NCBI RefSeq assembly: GCF_038595055.1
Contig: NZ_CP152002.1
Coordinates: forward strand, 3,702,501-3,766,500
Length of the DNA: 64,000 bases
Reading direction: 5' to 3'
DNA from: Paenibacillus sp. FSL R7-0345
GTDB lineage: Bacteria > Bacillota > Bacilli > Paenibacillales > Paenibacillaceae
Below are positions 53,657-63,324 of this stretch, piece by piece. The translations under genes and the position numbers were made by a program. The first letter of the stretch is position 1. Each line of letters opens with the position of its first letter. Under the pieces are notes generated by a model. It did not search any database, had not been told where the DNA came from, and worked only from the letters and a program-made list of their open reading frames with translations.

Positions 53657-54778
53657 ATGACTGTAATTGATTGGATTTCATTATTGTGCGTTAAGGCGGG
53701 AGCGATATTATTGGTCAGAATATCCAGTTATCAACTGTTTGCTATCACTTTCCTTTACCAATTGGGTACGACCATTATTTTTGGATTTGCTGCGGGTACG
53801 GGACGTGATGCCTGGATCGTTACGGTTCTATCTTCTATTGCAGGCATGATCATAATCTCAATGTACATCGCACTTATGAAAATGAATCCCGGGCTGACCC
53901 TGGTAGAGTGGTTTCCAAGACAATTCGGCAAGTGGATCGGCATTCCCATAGCCTGGCTGTATCCGCTTAGTTTTCTGTTTGACGCAGGCCGGGGCATTGG
54001 TGCCCTAAGAGATTTGGTTCCTACCACGCTGCTGCCCAAAACACCGCCGGTTGTCATTGTCGTTGCCTTTTTACTCGTGCTCATATATGGCCTCTATCTG
54101 GGAATAGAAAATGTGGCCCGGCTGGGTGAAATACTAACTCCCTTAATCCTTATTCTCTTCGGTCTCGAGATTGTATTGCTCTTAAACTCCCATATTATCG
54201 AGTTTAAGCTTTTGCTGCCTGTATTATGGGATGGATGGGCTCCCGTTCTGAACAGTGTCTATCCGGAAGGGATTAGCCAGACCTACGGGGAGTCGATTGC
54301 TTTAGCCATGATCTGGACGCTGGCCAATCGACAGAAAAAAGTATGGAAAATAACCATAGCCGCAACGATCCTGGCCTCCATCTTTTTTCTTGTTTCTGAT
54401 TTGCTGGCTATTACGGTATTTGGAGATGCCTTTCTCAAAAGAAGCATATATCCGCTTTATTCGTTGACGGGCATGGTGAATATCGGAGGATTTATAACCA
54501 ACTTAAATCCCTTTGTGGTGGTTTATTTTATCAGTACTGCCTTCATTAAGCTGTATATTAAAATCTTAGCCGCACTGCTGGGATTCAAGGTTCTACTGAA
54601 ATTAAAAAGCATCCGTCCGCTTATTTTGCCGGCTGCTGCCTGCACCTTAATAATCGGGTTTACCATATCCACCAATGTGATCAATCACATCTACGTGATA
54701 GCTGTCCGGATTATTACACCTTATGTCTGGGTACCGTTGTTTCTTGTGATTCCGGCCATCCTGCTCCTGGTAACCTGA
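53657..54778 (+). CDS. GerAB-type spore germinant-receptor permease subunit
   Basis: 373 residues from ATG 53657, after GGTGG; GTG 53645 is an alternative. Ten hydrophobic segments and the amino-acid-permease-like fold of GerB subunits (LTLVEWFPRQFGKWIGIPIA, FDAGRGIGALRDLV). In spores this subunit sits in the inner membrane and binds the germinant. It is transcribed towards, and ends 48 bases from, the gerAC-type gene on the other strand. Normally the three subunits form one operon, so this arrangement is unusual. Confidence 0.9.
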   Translation: MTVIDWISLLCVKAGAILLVRISSYQLFAITFLYQLGTTIIFGFAAGTGRDAWIVTVLSSIAGMIIISMYIALMKMNPGLTLVEWFPRQFGKWIGIPIAWLYPLSFLFDAGRGIGALRDLVPTTLLPKTPPVVIVVAFLLVLIYGLYLGIENVARLGEILTPLILILFGLEIVLLLNSHIIEFKLLLPVLWDGWAPVLNSVYPEGISQTYGESIALAMIWTLANRQKKVWKITIAATILASIFFLVSDLLAITVFGDAFLKRSIYPLYSLTGMVNIGGFITNLNPFVVVYFISTAFIKLYIKILAALLGFKVLLKLKSIRPLILPAAACTLIIGFTISTNVINHIYVIAVRIITPYVWVPLFLVIPAILLLVT

Positions 54779-54826
54779 ATACGCCGAAAAGCAGGCTACT
54801 CCTGAACAACACGCTTGAACAAGGGT

Positions 54827-56014
54827 TTATTTTTTAATCTCCTCTTCCTGCATTTGCACCGGCGCACCGGTTAAACCAATCCGTTTAACTTTGATATTCA
54901 CTTTGACCGAAACGGCAACTTTCGGGAATTCAGCTTCCCAGCGGTTCTCCAATGAACGCCATTGCTTCGGATGTTTACGGAAGATGGTATCGCCAAACTC
55001 AAGAATATCTGTTTTAAATTCTGTCTGGATCTTCTTGATCAGCTGAGTAAATTGCTTTTCGGCTTTCTTTTCCATGGTTTGTTCAATCAGTTTAATGTTT
55101 GATTCCTGGAACAGATCCAGATTGGTTCCATTATCCATCAGATCGGCATTTCCGCTTAAAGCAATACGAAATTCAATATTTTCTCCAAAGACGGGTTTCA
55201 TTTTGCATTTTAAACGGCTTAAATGCGCAGTGACGAGCCCGTAGCCTTCCTGAATGTAGGCAGAAATGCTCTGCGTATGCCCTCTTTTGAGCAGCCATAA
55301 TACATCTGAAGCTTCTTCATTATTGAGGAAGCCCTGCAGCTTTAAATCGTTATCGAAAATGCCTATCCCCGCATAGGCAAATTGCATCTCCTTCTTCTCG
55401 TCTTGCGACTTGGAGAACGGCGCCCGGATGTGTTCCAGCGCAGGAACAATTGCGCCGCTTTTGGTATGGCCATTCACAGAACGAAGCAGGTTCATAAAGG
55501 TAGTATCTGCTATTTCATCTTGAGCCTGGTGCAATTTGAAATATTCTCTTTGCGAGAGACTGCCAAACGGTGTTGTGCTTCTTAACAACTCTGCGGCTAA
55601 ACCATCCTTTACAACAAGCAAGTCATTTCTGAGCTGAGCCTCTGAGACCCGGGTATAGATGTCAATAAATTTTTTAATCCCCTGTCTGGCTACTTTATCA
55701 CCCAGTACAAGACTGGTGCGCTGTCCCCGGTTAATCTTTCTTGTGACTCTGGTCTGCATATTGACTGATGCTTGGAACACGTTCTCTCCTTTCGTTACTT
55801 CAGTGTAGGAGGCTTGCTGCTGGTTCCCTTCACTGGAAGGGCCTTTGGAATTGAGTGCAAACTGGTTACTGAGTACAATTACCCCATTTTCATCCAAGTC
55901 GATCCCTGCCCCCATCTGCAGAGCCTGATCATTCAGCTCTTTGCTGTCCCAGCAGCCGGTAATGAGGACCAGGCATAGACTAACCATTAAAGCTCCAGCT
56001 TTCTTGTTAAACAT
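54827..56014 (-). CDS. GerAC-type spore germination lipoprotein
   Basis: 395 residues. Lipobox LITGC (Cys21) followed by WDSKELND, the standard GerAC opening, and the three-domain GerAC fold (RKINRGQRTSLVLGDKVAR, DLLVVKDGLAAELL). It completes the germinant receptor at the inner-membrane surface of the spore. It follows the gerAA-type gene by 15 bases, so A and C are cotranscribed without B. Confidence 0.93.
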   Translation of the reverse strand: MFNKKAGALMVSLCLVLITGCWDSKELNDQALQMGAGIDLDENGVIVLSNQFALNSKGPSSEGNQQQASYTEVTKGENVFQASVNMQTRVTRKINRGQRTSLVLGDKVARQGIKKFIDIYTRVSEAQLRNDLLVVKDGLAAELLRSTTPFGSLSQREYFKLHQAQDEIADTTFMNLLRSVNGHTKSGAIVPALEHIRAPFSKSQDEKKEMQFAYAGIGIFDNDLKLQGFLNNEEASDVLWLLKRGHTQSISAYIQEGYGLVTAHLSRLKCKMKPVFGENIEFRIALSGNADLMDNGTNLDLFQESNIKLIEQTMEKKAEKQFTQLIKKIQTEFKTDILEFGDTIFRKHPKQWRSLENRWEAEFPKVAVSVKVNIKVKRIGLTGAPVQMQEEEIKK

Positions 56015-56029
56015 GAAGGTACACCACCC

Positions 56030-57601
56030 TTATTTGGTCGGTTTTGGCTCCTGTCCCTCGGGTACGCGTTCGAGACGATCCGGAGTCGTCTGCTTAGGTA
56101 GGACGGTCATTTTCCAGCGCGGCGCCCTCCACAAAGCATCCTTCAAACTCTCAGGCATCAATGGGGCAATCGGACTGAAGTACGGAACACCGTACGAGCG
56201 AAGGCTCACCAGATGAAGGAGCAGGGTAAGTGTCCCGAGTGCAATTCCATACAGCCCTAACGTTCCCGCCAGAATCAGCATGACAAAACGCAGCAGACGC
56301 AAAGCATAGCCCAGGTTGTAGCGCGGAATGGTAAATGAGGCAATCCCGGTACCTGCAACAATAATGACAACGGGTGCCGACACAATTCCTGCCTGTACAG
56401 CTGCCTGGCCAATAACCAGTGCGCCAACAATGCTTACCGCCGATCCAACCTGTTTGGGCAGCCTGATCCCTGCTTCGCGCAAGCCTTCAAAAATCATTTC
56501 CATCATAAATGCCTCCACTACCGTCGGAAAAGGCGTGTTCTCCTGCGCTGCAGAGAAGTTTAGCACCAGACTTGTGGGAAGCATTAAGGAGTGAAAGTTA
56601 ACAACGGCAACATATAGCGAAGGCAGAAATACCGATGTTGTCAACAGCACACCGCGGATTACACGGACTGCCGAGGAATATAGAGACCGGTTATAGTAAT
56701 CTTCTGCGGATTGCAAGCCTGCCCAGAAAGTAAAGGGAACAATCAGGACAAAGGGAGTGCCGTCCGTAAAAATAGCTACCTTGCCCTCAACCAAGTTGGC
56801 CGCCACGATGTCCGGGCGCTCCGTGCTTTGGACGGTTGGAAACGGGGAGTGCGGCGCATCCTCTATAAACTCCTCTATGTAACCCGACTCCAGAACGGCG
56901 TCAATCCTGATTCGTCCAATTCTGCTGCGGACCTCCTGTACAATCGTGTCCTTGACGGTCCCTGCGATGTAGGAGATTACAATATTGGTCTGTGACAGCT
57001 CCCCTACGGTCAAGCTCTCCATCTTCAAGCGGTGCGTCTTCAGCTTTCGCCGTACCATACTCGTATTTGTACGCAGTGCCTCAGTAAATCCTTCTCTGGG
57101 TCCCTTGACCACCGGCTCTGAAGAAGGCTCCTCCACCCCGCGGACATTACCGCCCTTTAATTCTGCGCTGAGTCCAAGGCATTCATTGTTAAAGAGGAGC
57201 ACGGCATGGCCCTTTAAAATATCCTGGACAGCCTCATTCAGGCAGGTGAGCTTACAGACTGCGGCTACGGCTATAAGCTGTTTTTCAATCACTTCCCTTA
57301 TCTGCTCCGGCTGCCTGTCATCTCTTAAACTGTCACGAATGACCGGCTCGAGAACAAACTGGTCCAGTGCTATCGTATCGACTAGTCCATCTATATATAT
57401 GAGGAGCAGCTTGTGATCAGCTGCTAATATAACGTCGCGGAATACTACGTCCGAACAATTCCTGAATAGTTCCTTTAATGCCGTCTCGTTGGTCTGAAGG
57501 TCTTCGCTTAGCTGTTTGCTGGCGGCGGCCTCTTCGGGATCTGACGGAAGCTTCAGTATCACCTTATTTGATTTCCGGTTCTTTCCTTTGGACCAGAACA
57601 T
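56030..57601 (-). CDS. GerAA-type spore germination protein
   Basis: 523 residues. A hydrophilic N-terminal domain (RNCSDVVFRDVILAADHKLL, NIVISYIAGTVKD) and a C-terminal membrane domain with four to six helices (FPTVVEAFMMEMIFEGLREA, GIRLPKQVGSAVSIVGALVI), the GerA signature. It assembles with the B and C subunits into an ion-conducting germinant receptor. AGGTGATCC precedes the ATG. Confidence 0.95.
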   Translation of the reverse strand: MFWSKGKNRKSNKVILKLPSDPEEAAASKQLSEDLQTNETALKELFRNCSDVVFRDVILAADHKLLLIYIDGLVDTIALDQFVLEPVIRDSLRDDRQPEQIREVIEKQLIAVAAVCKLTCLNEAVQDILKGHAVLLFNNECLGLSAELKGGNVRGVEEPSSEPVVKGPREGFTEALRTNTSMVRRKLKTHRLKMESLTVGELSQTNIVISYIAGTVKDTIVQEVRSRIGRIRIDAVLESGYIEEFIEDAPHSPFPTVQSTERPDIVAANLVEGKVAIFTDGTPFVLIVPFTFWAGLQSAEDYYNRSLYSSAVRVIRGVLLTTSVFLPSLYVAVVNFHSLMLPTSLVLNFSAAQENTPFPTVVEAFMMEMIFEGLREAGIRLPKQVGSAVSIVGALVIGQAAVQAGIVSAPVVIIVAGTGIASFTIPRYNLGYALRLLRFVMLILAGTLGLYGIALGTLTLLLHLVSLRSYGVPYFSPIAPLMPESLKDALWRAPRWKMTVLPKQTTPDRLERVPEGQEPKPTK

Positions 57602-57691
57602 TATTTATGGATCACCTCACCTCTCAAGTTCGCGTGACTATTATTAGCGTTTAAACTATGAATCATCCGTTCTTTTAGGGTACAAATAAAA

Positions 57692-57726
57692 GCGGCAGCC
57701 AAGGATACCCTTCTCCTTGGCTGCCG
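57692..57726 (-). terminator. Terminator of TerB/ATPase/helicase operon
   Basis: 14-bp stem GCGGCAGCCAAGGA / TCCTTGGCTGCCGC with T-rich tail on the minus strand, 28 bases past the helicase stop. Confidence 0.88.
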
Positions 57727-57753
57727 CCTGTTGAGCTTACATGTAGCATTTTC

Positions 57754-59952
57754 TTATTCTGCCGGCTTCCATTGCTTCAGAACCTTCCTAAGGCCCGGAA
57801 CATCCAGCCCGTCCAGGGAAAAGGCCTTGCGCAGCAGATCATGCGGGATGAATTCATCGTATTTCCCGAGATACGGGGCCTCATCCTTGCTCAGCAAGGA
57901 CAACGGGTCGGATGCAGCGGCAGTCTCTGCCAGGATTTCCGCCTCCAGCGTCTCTGCATCCGCCTTGCCGGCGACGACCATGTAATAAGGCTCCATCGGT
58001 ACGACGGAGCGCAGGCCGAGCCTGCCTTTGAGGTTGTTCTTCAGCAGGCGTTCCAGCGTACGGAACTGCCGGCTGCCGGCCCAGGGCAGAATAAAGATAG
58101 AATCGCCGCCGGCCGGCAGTACCTGGCGGGTCAGCAGCCCGCTCTCCTTCGCCAGCCGGCGCGCCCGCTCCAGCCTGGCGGCAGCGCTCGGCGCAAGATA
58201 CGGATATATCGCTGTCGATCCCAGCACCTCGCGGATCTTGGCCATGATCCGGGTATGCACATCACCGCCGGCGCCCAGCCATAGGGTGTCTACCTTGCCG
58301 CGCGAGCTTTTGACATAAACCGCCTTGTGGCGGTTGTCGACTTCTTCGATCTTCCACAGCTTGCCGGCAAGGGTGAAGCAGTAGCCCGGCGGCGGCACGG
58401 TTGTGATCGAACCGATCTCCTCGGTGCCGTTATACACGACATGCTCCTCATCATCCTTGAACACCGCGTAGAAACGGAAGTTGTTCACGATCTTCTCACC
58501 TGCCAGCCCGATCAGCACCGTGCCCTCATCCATCATTTCGATATGGCCCATCGCAATCATGTATTCCATAAAGGCATCATAGTCCGCCGGATCAATCCCG
58601 CGGAAGGAAGGCAGCGTCAATACTGCCTCTTTCAGCTCCTCCGGCTCGGCTTCGCCCATGCTCTTGAGGATGCTCATCGTCTGATGATAGAGCAGCCCTA
58701 CCGGCAGCTGGCGCACGTTCAGCGGCTCAACCCATTTCTCGCGCACGTACAGCTCGATGACGGCAATGGCCCGCAGCAGTGTCCACGGCATCCGCGCAGG
58801 CAGCTGCGCCTCCTCGTCCTCCTCCTCGGGCGTGACGAAGATCATCTCGGACGCGGCATCGCCGCGCCGTCCGGACCGACCGAGCCGCTGCACGAAGCTC
58901 GCGCAGCTGTATGGCGCGCCGAGCTGCAGCACGCGCTCCAGCTCGCCAAGGTCAATGCCCAGCTCCAGCGTCAGCGTCGCTGCGGCAACGGCAGGGCCGG
59001 AGCCCTCGCGGAGCGCGGCCTCCGTCTCCTCGCGCAGCATCGCCGATATGCTGCCGTGGTGCACATGGAACACGTCGCGCTCCCCGCGCTTCGCGGCCAC
59101 CCGCCGCATCTCGAGGATGGTCTCCTCCGCATCCGTGCGGCTGTTCGTGAAGACCAGCGCCTTCTTCAGATGCGTATGGTCGTAGATGAACCCGTAATAG
59201 GCCTGGCGCGCCTGCTCCAGCCGCTCGGCCTGCACCTCGTCCCGCGCATCCGGGAACGAGAAATGCTCCACGCTCAGCCGGAGCTTGCGCCCGCCCTGCG
59301 GCGCGGACACCTCTACGCTCTCGCGCGTGCCGGCGGCCAGCCACTCCGTCACGGAGGCATAGTCGCTGAGCGTAGCGGAGAGCCCGATCCGCCGCGGATG
59401 GCAACCGGCCATCCGCGAGATCCGCGCCAGCTGGCTGAGCACCTGGATGCCGCGGTCCGCGCCCATAAACGCATGCACTTCATCGACGATGATGAAGCGC
59501 AGATCATGGAACAGGGCCGGAATGGCATTCGGCCGGTTCATCAGCAGGCCTTCCAGCGACTCCGGCGTAATCTGGAGGACGCCGGAAGGCTTCTGCATCA
59601 GCCTGGTCTTGTCGGCCTGCGGAACGTCACCGTGCCAGTGCCAGACCGGGATATTGCCTTCGCGCAGCAAATCATTTAACCGTGTGAACTGATCATTGAT
59701 CAGCGCCTTGAGCGGCGCGATATAGAGGATGCCCACGGAATCGGACGGCCGCTCATACAGCTCGGTCAGCGCCGGAAAAAAAGCCGCCTCCGTCTTCCCC
59801 GAAGCCGTCCCGGAGGCGATCAGCAGATGATGCGGCGTGTCGAACAGCACACGGCAGGCATCCACCTGGGCCTCGCGCAAGGTCTCCCAGCGGTTCTTGT
59901 AGATAAACTCTTTAATAAAAGGAGCAAGCCTGTAGAACGGGTTGCTGCTCAT
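57754..59952 (-). CDS. DEAD/DEAH-box helicase, Lhr/BrxHI-like
   Basis: 732 residues. Superfamily-2 motifs are complete: Walker A ASGTASGKTEAAF, motif Ia YIAPLKAL, Walker B IIVDEVHAFMG (DEVH), motif III LSATLSD, and motif VI FVQRLGRSGRRGD, followed by a C-terminal winged-helix/OB region typical of Lhr-type helicases. Such helicases pair with BrxD-type ATPases in BREX type 2 systems (as BrxHI). Here its ATG overlaps the stop of the ATPase gene by 4 bases, so the two are translationally coupled. High GC, like the flanking core genes. Confidence 0.9.
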   Translation of the reverse strand: MSSNPFYRLAPFIKEFIYKNRWETLREAQVDACRVLFDTPHHLLIASGTASGKTEAAFFPALTELYERPSDSVGILYIAPLKALINDQFTRLNDLLREGNIPVWHWHGDVPQADKTRLMQKPSGVLQITPESLEGLLMNRPNAIPALFHDLRFIIVDEVHAFMGADRGIQVLSQLARISRMAGCHPRRIGLSATLSDYASVTEWLAAGTRESVEVSAPQGGRKLRLSVEHFSFPDARDEVQAERLEQARQAYYGFIYDHTHLKKALVFTNSRTDAEETILEMRRVAAKRGERDVFHVHHGSISAMLREETEAALREGSGPAVAAATLTLELGIDLGELERVLQLGAPYSCASFVQRLGRSGRRGDAASEMIFVTPEEEDEEAQLPARMPWTLLRAIAVIELYVREKWVEPLNVRQLPVGLLYHQTMSILKSMGEAEPEELKEAVLTLPSFRGIDPADYDAFMEYMIAMGHIEMMDEGTVLIGLAGEKIVNNFRFYAVFKDDEEHVVYNGTEEIGSITTVPPPGYCFTLAGKLWKIEEVDNRHKAVYVKSSRGKVDTLWLGAGGDVHTRIMAKIREVLGSTAIYPYLAPSAAARLERARRLAKESGLLTRQVLPAGGDSIFILPWAGSRQFRTLERLLKNNLKGRLGLRSVVPMEPYYMVVAGKADAETLEAEILAETAAASDPLSLLSKDEAPYLGKYDEFIPHDLLRKAFSLDGLDVPGLRKVLKQWKPAE

Positions 59953-61268
59953 AGGTCAAACTCCGCCAGCAGGCCGTCCAGATCATTCTCACCGGTTGCA
60001 TCCGGTTTAATCGTCCGCTCACCGACCAGCTTCTCAAAGGACAGCTCAGGATGCTGGCTCAGCGTATGCAGCAGATCCATGAAATCACGCACAATTTCAC
60101 GCGGGGTCAGCAGCTCGTCCGCCCCAAGCCTGCCCACCGCTTCTTCCATGAAATGCACCAGCTGCTCCTGGGTCAGTCTGGCTTCATAACCGTAGTGCAG
60201 GGCATGAATATCCCTCAGCTTTTGCAGCAGCACCAGAATTTCTTCATGAGAGAGCATCTCCAGCGCAATAATCGGCCCGGTAAAATTATTCAGCCCCGCT
60301 GCACCGTAACGCCCCGCCACCAGCCGGGAACGCAGCGCTTCATAGCTGAACAGACCGCGCCGTCCGTCTTCAACGAACTGCGGGGTGCCCCCGATAAAGA
60401 TTCCCAGGCGCTCCGCCTTGCCCTGCATCGTGTCATTGAACATAGTCAGCAGCTTCTCGTAGTTGCTCTGCCGGGAGATGCTGTTGGTGATTTTGTAGAG
60501 ATTCACACCTTCATCAATAAACAGCAGCAGCCCCTTATAGCCGATCGCCCCGGTGAACTCCGCCCAGAGCTTCATATAATCGTACCAGTTATCGTCGTCA
60601 ATGATGACACCGACCCCAAGCGCCTTGCGCGCCTCTGTCCGGGTGGCGAATTCGCCCCGCAGCCAGCGCAGCGCATCCTGCTTCAGCTCATCCTCGGCCA
60701 GCTTATGGCCGTTCCAGTAAGAAGCCAGCACCTTGGCAAAATCAAAGCCGTGCACTAAGCCCCGCATCCCGGAAGCGACACTGTAAATCCGCTGCTCCAC
60801 CTCTTCCGCCAGCTGCGGGGCATCCGCAGTAAGCCCCTTTTCCTGCACCACAGCCTGCTGAAGGCCCATGATCCATTTCTGCAGCATGATCTCCAGTGCG
60901 CCGCCGTCCGGACGGGTACGGGTCGACAGGTGGCTCATCAGCTCCCGGTAGGTGGCCAGCCCTTGCCCTTTCGTTCCCACCAGCCTGCGTTCCGGCGACA
61001 GGTCAGCATCCGCTACCACAAAGTCACGGTCCATCGCATAGTTGCGGATAATCTGGAGTAAAAAGCTTTTGCCGCTGCCGAATTTACCGGTAATCAGCTT
61101 GAAGGCCGCGCCGCCGTCTGCAATATTCTCCATATCCCGGAGAATCGCTTCCACCTCCGGCCGGCGGCCGACAGCGATATGCTCCAGTCCGATCCGCGGC
61201 ACGACTCCGGCAGTCAGGGAATTGACCAGTGCCGTGGTCATCCGCTTTGGTATTTTTAGTTCACTCAT
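59949..61268 (-). CDS. BrxD-like P-loop ATPase (DUF2791/BREX-type ATP-binding protein)
   Basis: 439 residues. Walker A GKFGSGKSF (about 61-69), Walker B LLLFIDEGVNLYKI (about 244-257) and a sensor-like FIGGTPQF. Opening SLTAGVVPRIGLEHIAVGR matches the ATP-binding proteins called BrxD in BREX type 2 loci. A TerB-type gene ends 8 bases upstream and the helicase begins in its last codons, so all three are one operon. It lacks PglX, PglZ and PglW neighbours, so this is not a BREX locus. Confidence 0.85.
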   Translation of the reverse strand: MSELKIPKRMTTALVNSLTAGVVPRIGLEHIAVGRRPEVEAILRDMENIADGGAAFKLITGKFGSGKSFLLQIIRNYAMDRDFVVADADLSPERRLVGTKGQGLATYRELMSHLSTRTRPDGGALEIMLQKWIMGLQQAVVQEKGLTADAPQLAEEVEQRIYSVASGMRGLVHGFDFAKVLASYWNGHKLAEDELKQDALRWLRGEFATRTEARKALGVGVIIDDDNWYDYMKLWAEFTGAIGYKGLLLFIDEGVNLYKITNSISRQSNYEKLLTMFNDTMQGKAERLGIFIGGTPQFVEDGRRGLFSYEALRSRLVAGRYGAAGLNNFTGPIIALEMLSHEEILVLLQKLRDIHALHYGYEARLTQEQLVHFMEEAVGRLGADELLTPREIVRDFMDLLHTLSQHPELSFEKLVGERTIKPDATGENDLDGLLAEFDL

Positions 61269-61276
61269 TTAATCAT

Positions 61277-63031
61277 TCACCTCATTAATAAATGCAGCAT
61301 TGGCTTCCATTCTTCAGCCAGCTCCCCGCCGTCGATCAGCAGGTCACCGAGTATGTTCACCGCATGCTCATTAATTTCATCATATAAAAGCTCCGGCATC
61401 GTCCCGGCAGCTGCTGCAATCCTATCAACCTGTGCAGGTCCGTTATCCTCAGCCAGTGACAGCAGTACTTCCCGGTGCAATGGAAGCAATTCTGCGCTTA
61501 GCTCCATCCATTCTGAAGGAATACCGGCAGAGGGAACAGGAACATCAGCTGTCCCAGGAGCTTCAGCGCTCTCCTTAGGCTGCTGCCCGAAATCCTGTGA
61601 CGGCTTTTGCTTATGCTCCAGCCTTTGCTCCTGTGCCGGCTCGGCATCCTGCTTTATCTCCTGCTGCGGTTCTGGCCTTTGTTCCTGATCCACCAACGGC
61701 TCCTCATAAGCCTCAACCGTCAGCAGACTGCGGACAACCTCGGAATCGCTCTGCAGCTGCTCCAGCTTCGCCCTGTCGATCACAACCGCCGGACCTTTGG
61801 CCTCCTGCTCTGCTTTGCGGAATTCCCGCTGCAGATATTTGGTGATCAGCTCGTCCATGTCCGGGTCAATCCGGATATCCTTCAGCCGGCCGCGGAAGCC
61901 CGTCAGCTCCCGCAGCTTGTTCTCGGTCAGCCGGAACAGGCGGGTAATCAGGCTGCGCAGCGGCAGCAGCTTGCTGATCCGTACGACAGGTACAAGTACA
62001 GAATAGCCGTATCGTGATATATCATACACAGCACTGCGGAACAGGTAGCGCTCCCGCATGACGGGAGGGCCCGGAGGGAATTTTTCAATCAGCCGCGCCC
62101 CGTGCTTTTTCGCGACATAAGCGTCGATTAAGGCTACCACCTGCGGTATGTAGCGTTCAGCCGCTTCCTTTCCTTCACCGGCATAGAACTTGGACTTGCT
62201 GATATCATAATCGGACATCACAGTCAGGACCTCAAAGGTCAGCTGCTCCGGGGCGGAGGTGAGACAGCGAAGCAGTTCGATCTCTGCCAGATCGCCGGAC
62301 AATCCGCGTGTGCGGGCAACGATCAGTGAAAGCGGAACATCCAGTTTATGAACAAAGGAGAAATCTGCCATCCAGCTGCCGAGATACTGGTCCAGCCGTT
62401 TATACTGAGTCCGGTAAGCTTCCCAGATCAGCCCAAGCTGCCGGTAACCGTCACCAGGGTCACGCCATCCGATACCGTTAATCAGCTCATATACATGCAG
62501 AAAAATGTAAGACAGATCCGTTTTGGGGTACCGTCCCTGTCTTACTTCATTCCGCCAGTAGAAGTACCAGCGGCTCTGTTCGGCGGTCATATGGCTGTAG
62601 GTTGGCCAGTAGCTTTTGAACGGAACAAGCTTCGCTTCATCTGCAGTCATATCCTCCAGCTCAGCCGCCTGCTGCACAAATTCGCTTTCCGTCTCCTTCT
62701 TGGCGGGGGAAGCGGCAGCGGCAGTACGCGGCAGCGGCGGGGCAGACTTCATGCGGGGTTCTTTTGGCGGCACATTCCACTCTTTCGGCTGATCCGCCTT
62801 CTGCACAGCCAATTCTGCTGAAGCGGGCGGGCTTCCCTGCTCCAAATCCCATAGCTGCAGCTGCTGAGGAGCAGTTCCGCCAGCCTGTCCGCTTTTGTCC
62901 GTCTTTTTTTTCACAGAGCTATGCTCTTTAGACGGGCTGTGTCCGGATTCCCGCGGAGGAACCGCCATATCCTGTTCTGTACTCTCCCAGACCAGCTCCG
63001 AAAAATGCAGGCCCTCCCTGTCTCTCGCCAT
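61277..63031 (-). CDS. TerB_N/TerB_C domain protein
   Basis: 584 residues from ATG 63031, after GGGGAG; GTG 63046 is an alternative. A low-complexity N-terminus (residues 1-135, Gln/Pro/Lys-rich) precedes the TerB-N domain with WPTYSHMTAEQSRWYFYWR, RQGRYPKTDLSYIFLHVYEL and NGIGWRDPGDG; a Glu/Gln-rich linker (about 450-500) leads to a TerB-C-like C-terminal domain. TerB-N proteins appear with helicases and ATPases in systems tied to tellurite-type stress and phage response; the molecular activity is unknown. It is the first gene of the operon with the BrxD-like ATPase and the helicase. Confidence 0.85.
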   Translation of the reverse strand: MARDREGLHFSELVWESTEQDMAVPPRESGHSPSKEHSSVKKKTDKSGQAGGTAPQQLQLWDLEQGSPPASAELAVQKADQPKEWNVPPKEPRMKSAPPLPRTAAAASPAKKETESEFVQQAAELEDMTADEAKLVPFKSYWPTYSHMTAEQSRWYFYWRNEVRQGRYPKTDLSYIFLHVYELINGIGWRDPGDGYRQLGLIWEAYRTQYKRLDQYLGSWMADFSFVHKLDVPLSLIVARTRGLSGDLAEIELLRCLTSAPEQLTFEVLTVMSDYDISKSKFYAGEGKEAAERYIPQVVALIDAYVAKKHGARLIEKFPPGPPVMRERYLFRSAVYDISRYGYSVLVPVVRISKLLPLRSLITRLFRLTENKLRELTGFRGRLKDIRIDPDMDELITKYLQREFRKAEQEAKGPAVVIDRAKLEQLQSDSEVVRSLLTVEAYEEPLVDQEQRPEPQQEIKQDAEPAQEQRLEHKQKPSQDFGQQPKESAEAPGTADVPVPSAGIPSEWMELSAELLPLHREVLLSLAEDNGPAQVDRIAAAAGTMPELLYDEINEHAVNILGDLLIDGGELAEEWKPMLHLLMR

Positions 63032-63081
63032 CCGTAATCTCCCCACTCGTATACCATAGTCATTTCAACATTATATCATAT

Positions 63082-63185
63082 GCGTGCACGACAGATGCAG
63101 CGGTCAACGGCTCGTGGCCTGCATATAGAATAAGACCCTGAGCGCGCCGCGCCTCAAGATCTTATGATGAGCATCTGTCACGCGC
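63082..63185. repeat. Nested inverted-repeat structure upstream of TerB operon
   Basis: Outer arms GACAGATGC (about 63090) and GCATCTGTC (63171); inner arms TAAGACCCTGAG / CTCAAGATCTTA around a GC-rich loop; and a third pairing ATGCAG / CTGCAT. It could be a multi-branch RNA, a cruciform or a remnant of a small insertion. It lies 50 bases upstream of the TerB start. Confidence 0.5.
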
Positions 63186-63324
63186 AAGGCCGGACAATGA
63201 GAACGTTCGTTTGTGTATCCAAGTAAGAATATACTATATGTACTGCTAAGTCCGCAATAGCGGTAATAGCGCAACAATACTGAACTATATTCGTCTAATT
63301 ATAGGCATGAAAGGGGGGGATCCT

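Noticed and set aside
58327-59679. 450-residue plus-strand open frame
   Set aside because: Antisense shadow of the GC-rich helicase gene, which has complete SF2 motifs, a ribosome binding site and operon context.
57754-63031. BREX type 2 system
   Set aside because: The pglX, pglZ, pglW and pglY genes are missing; only the ATPase and helicase resemble BREX parts.
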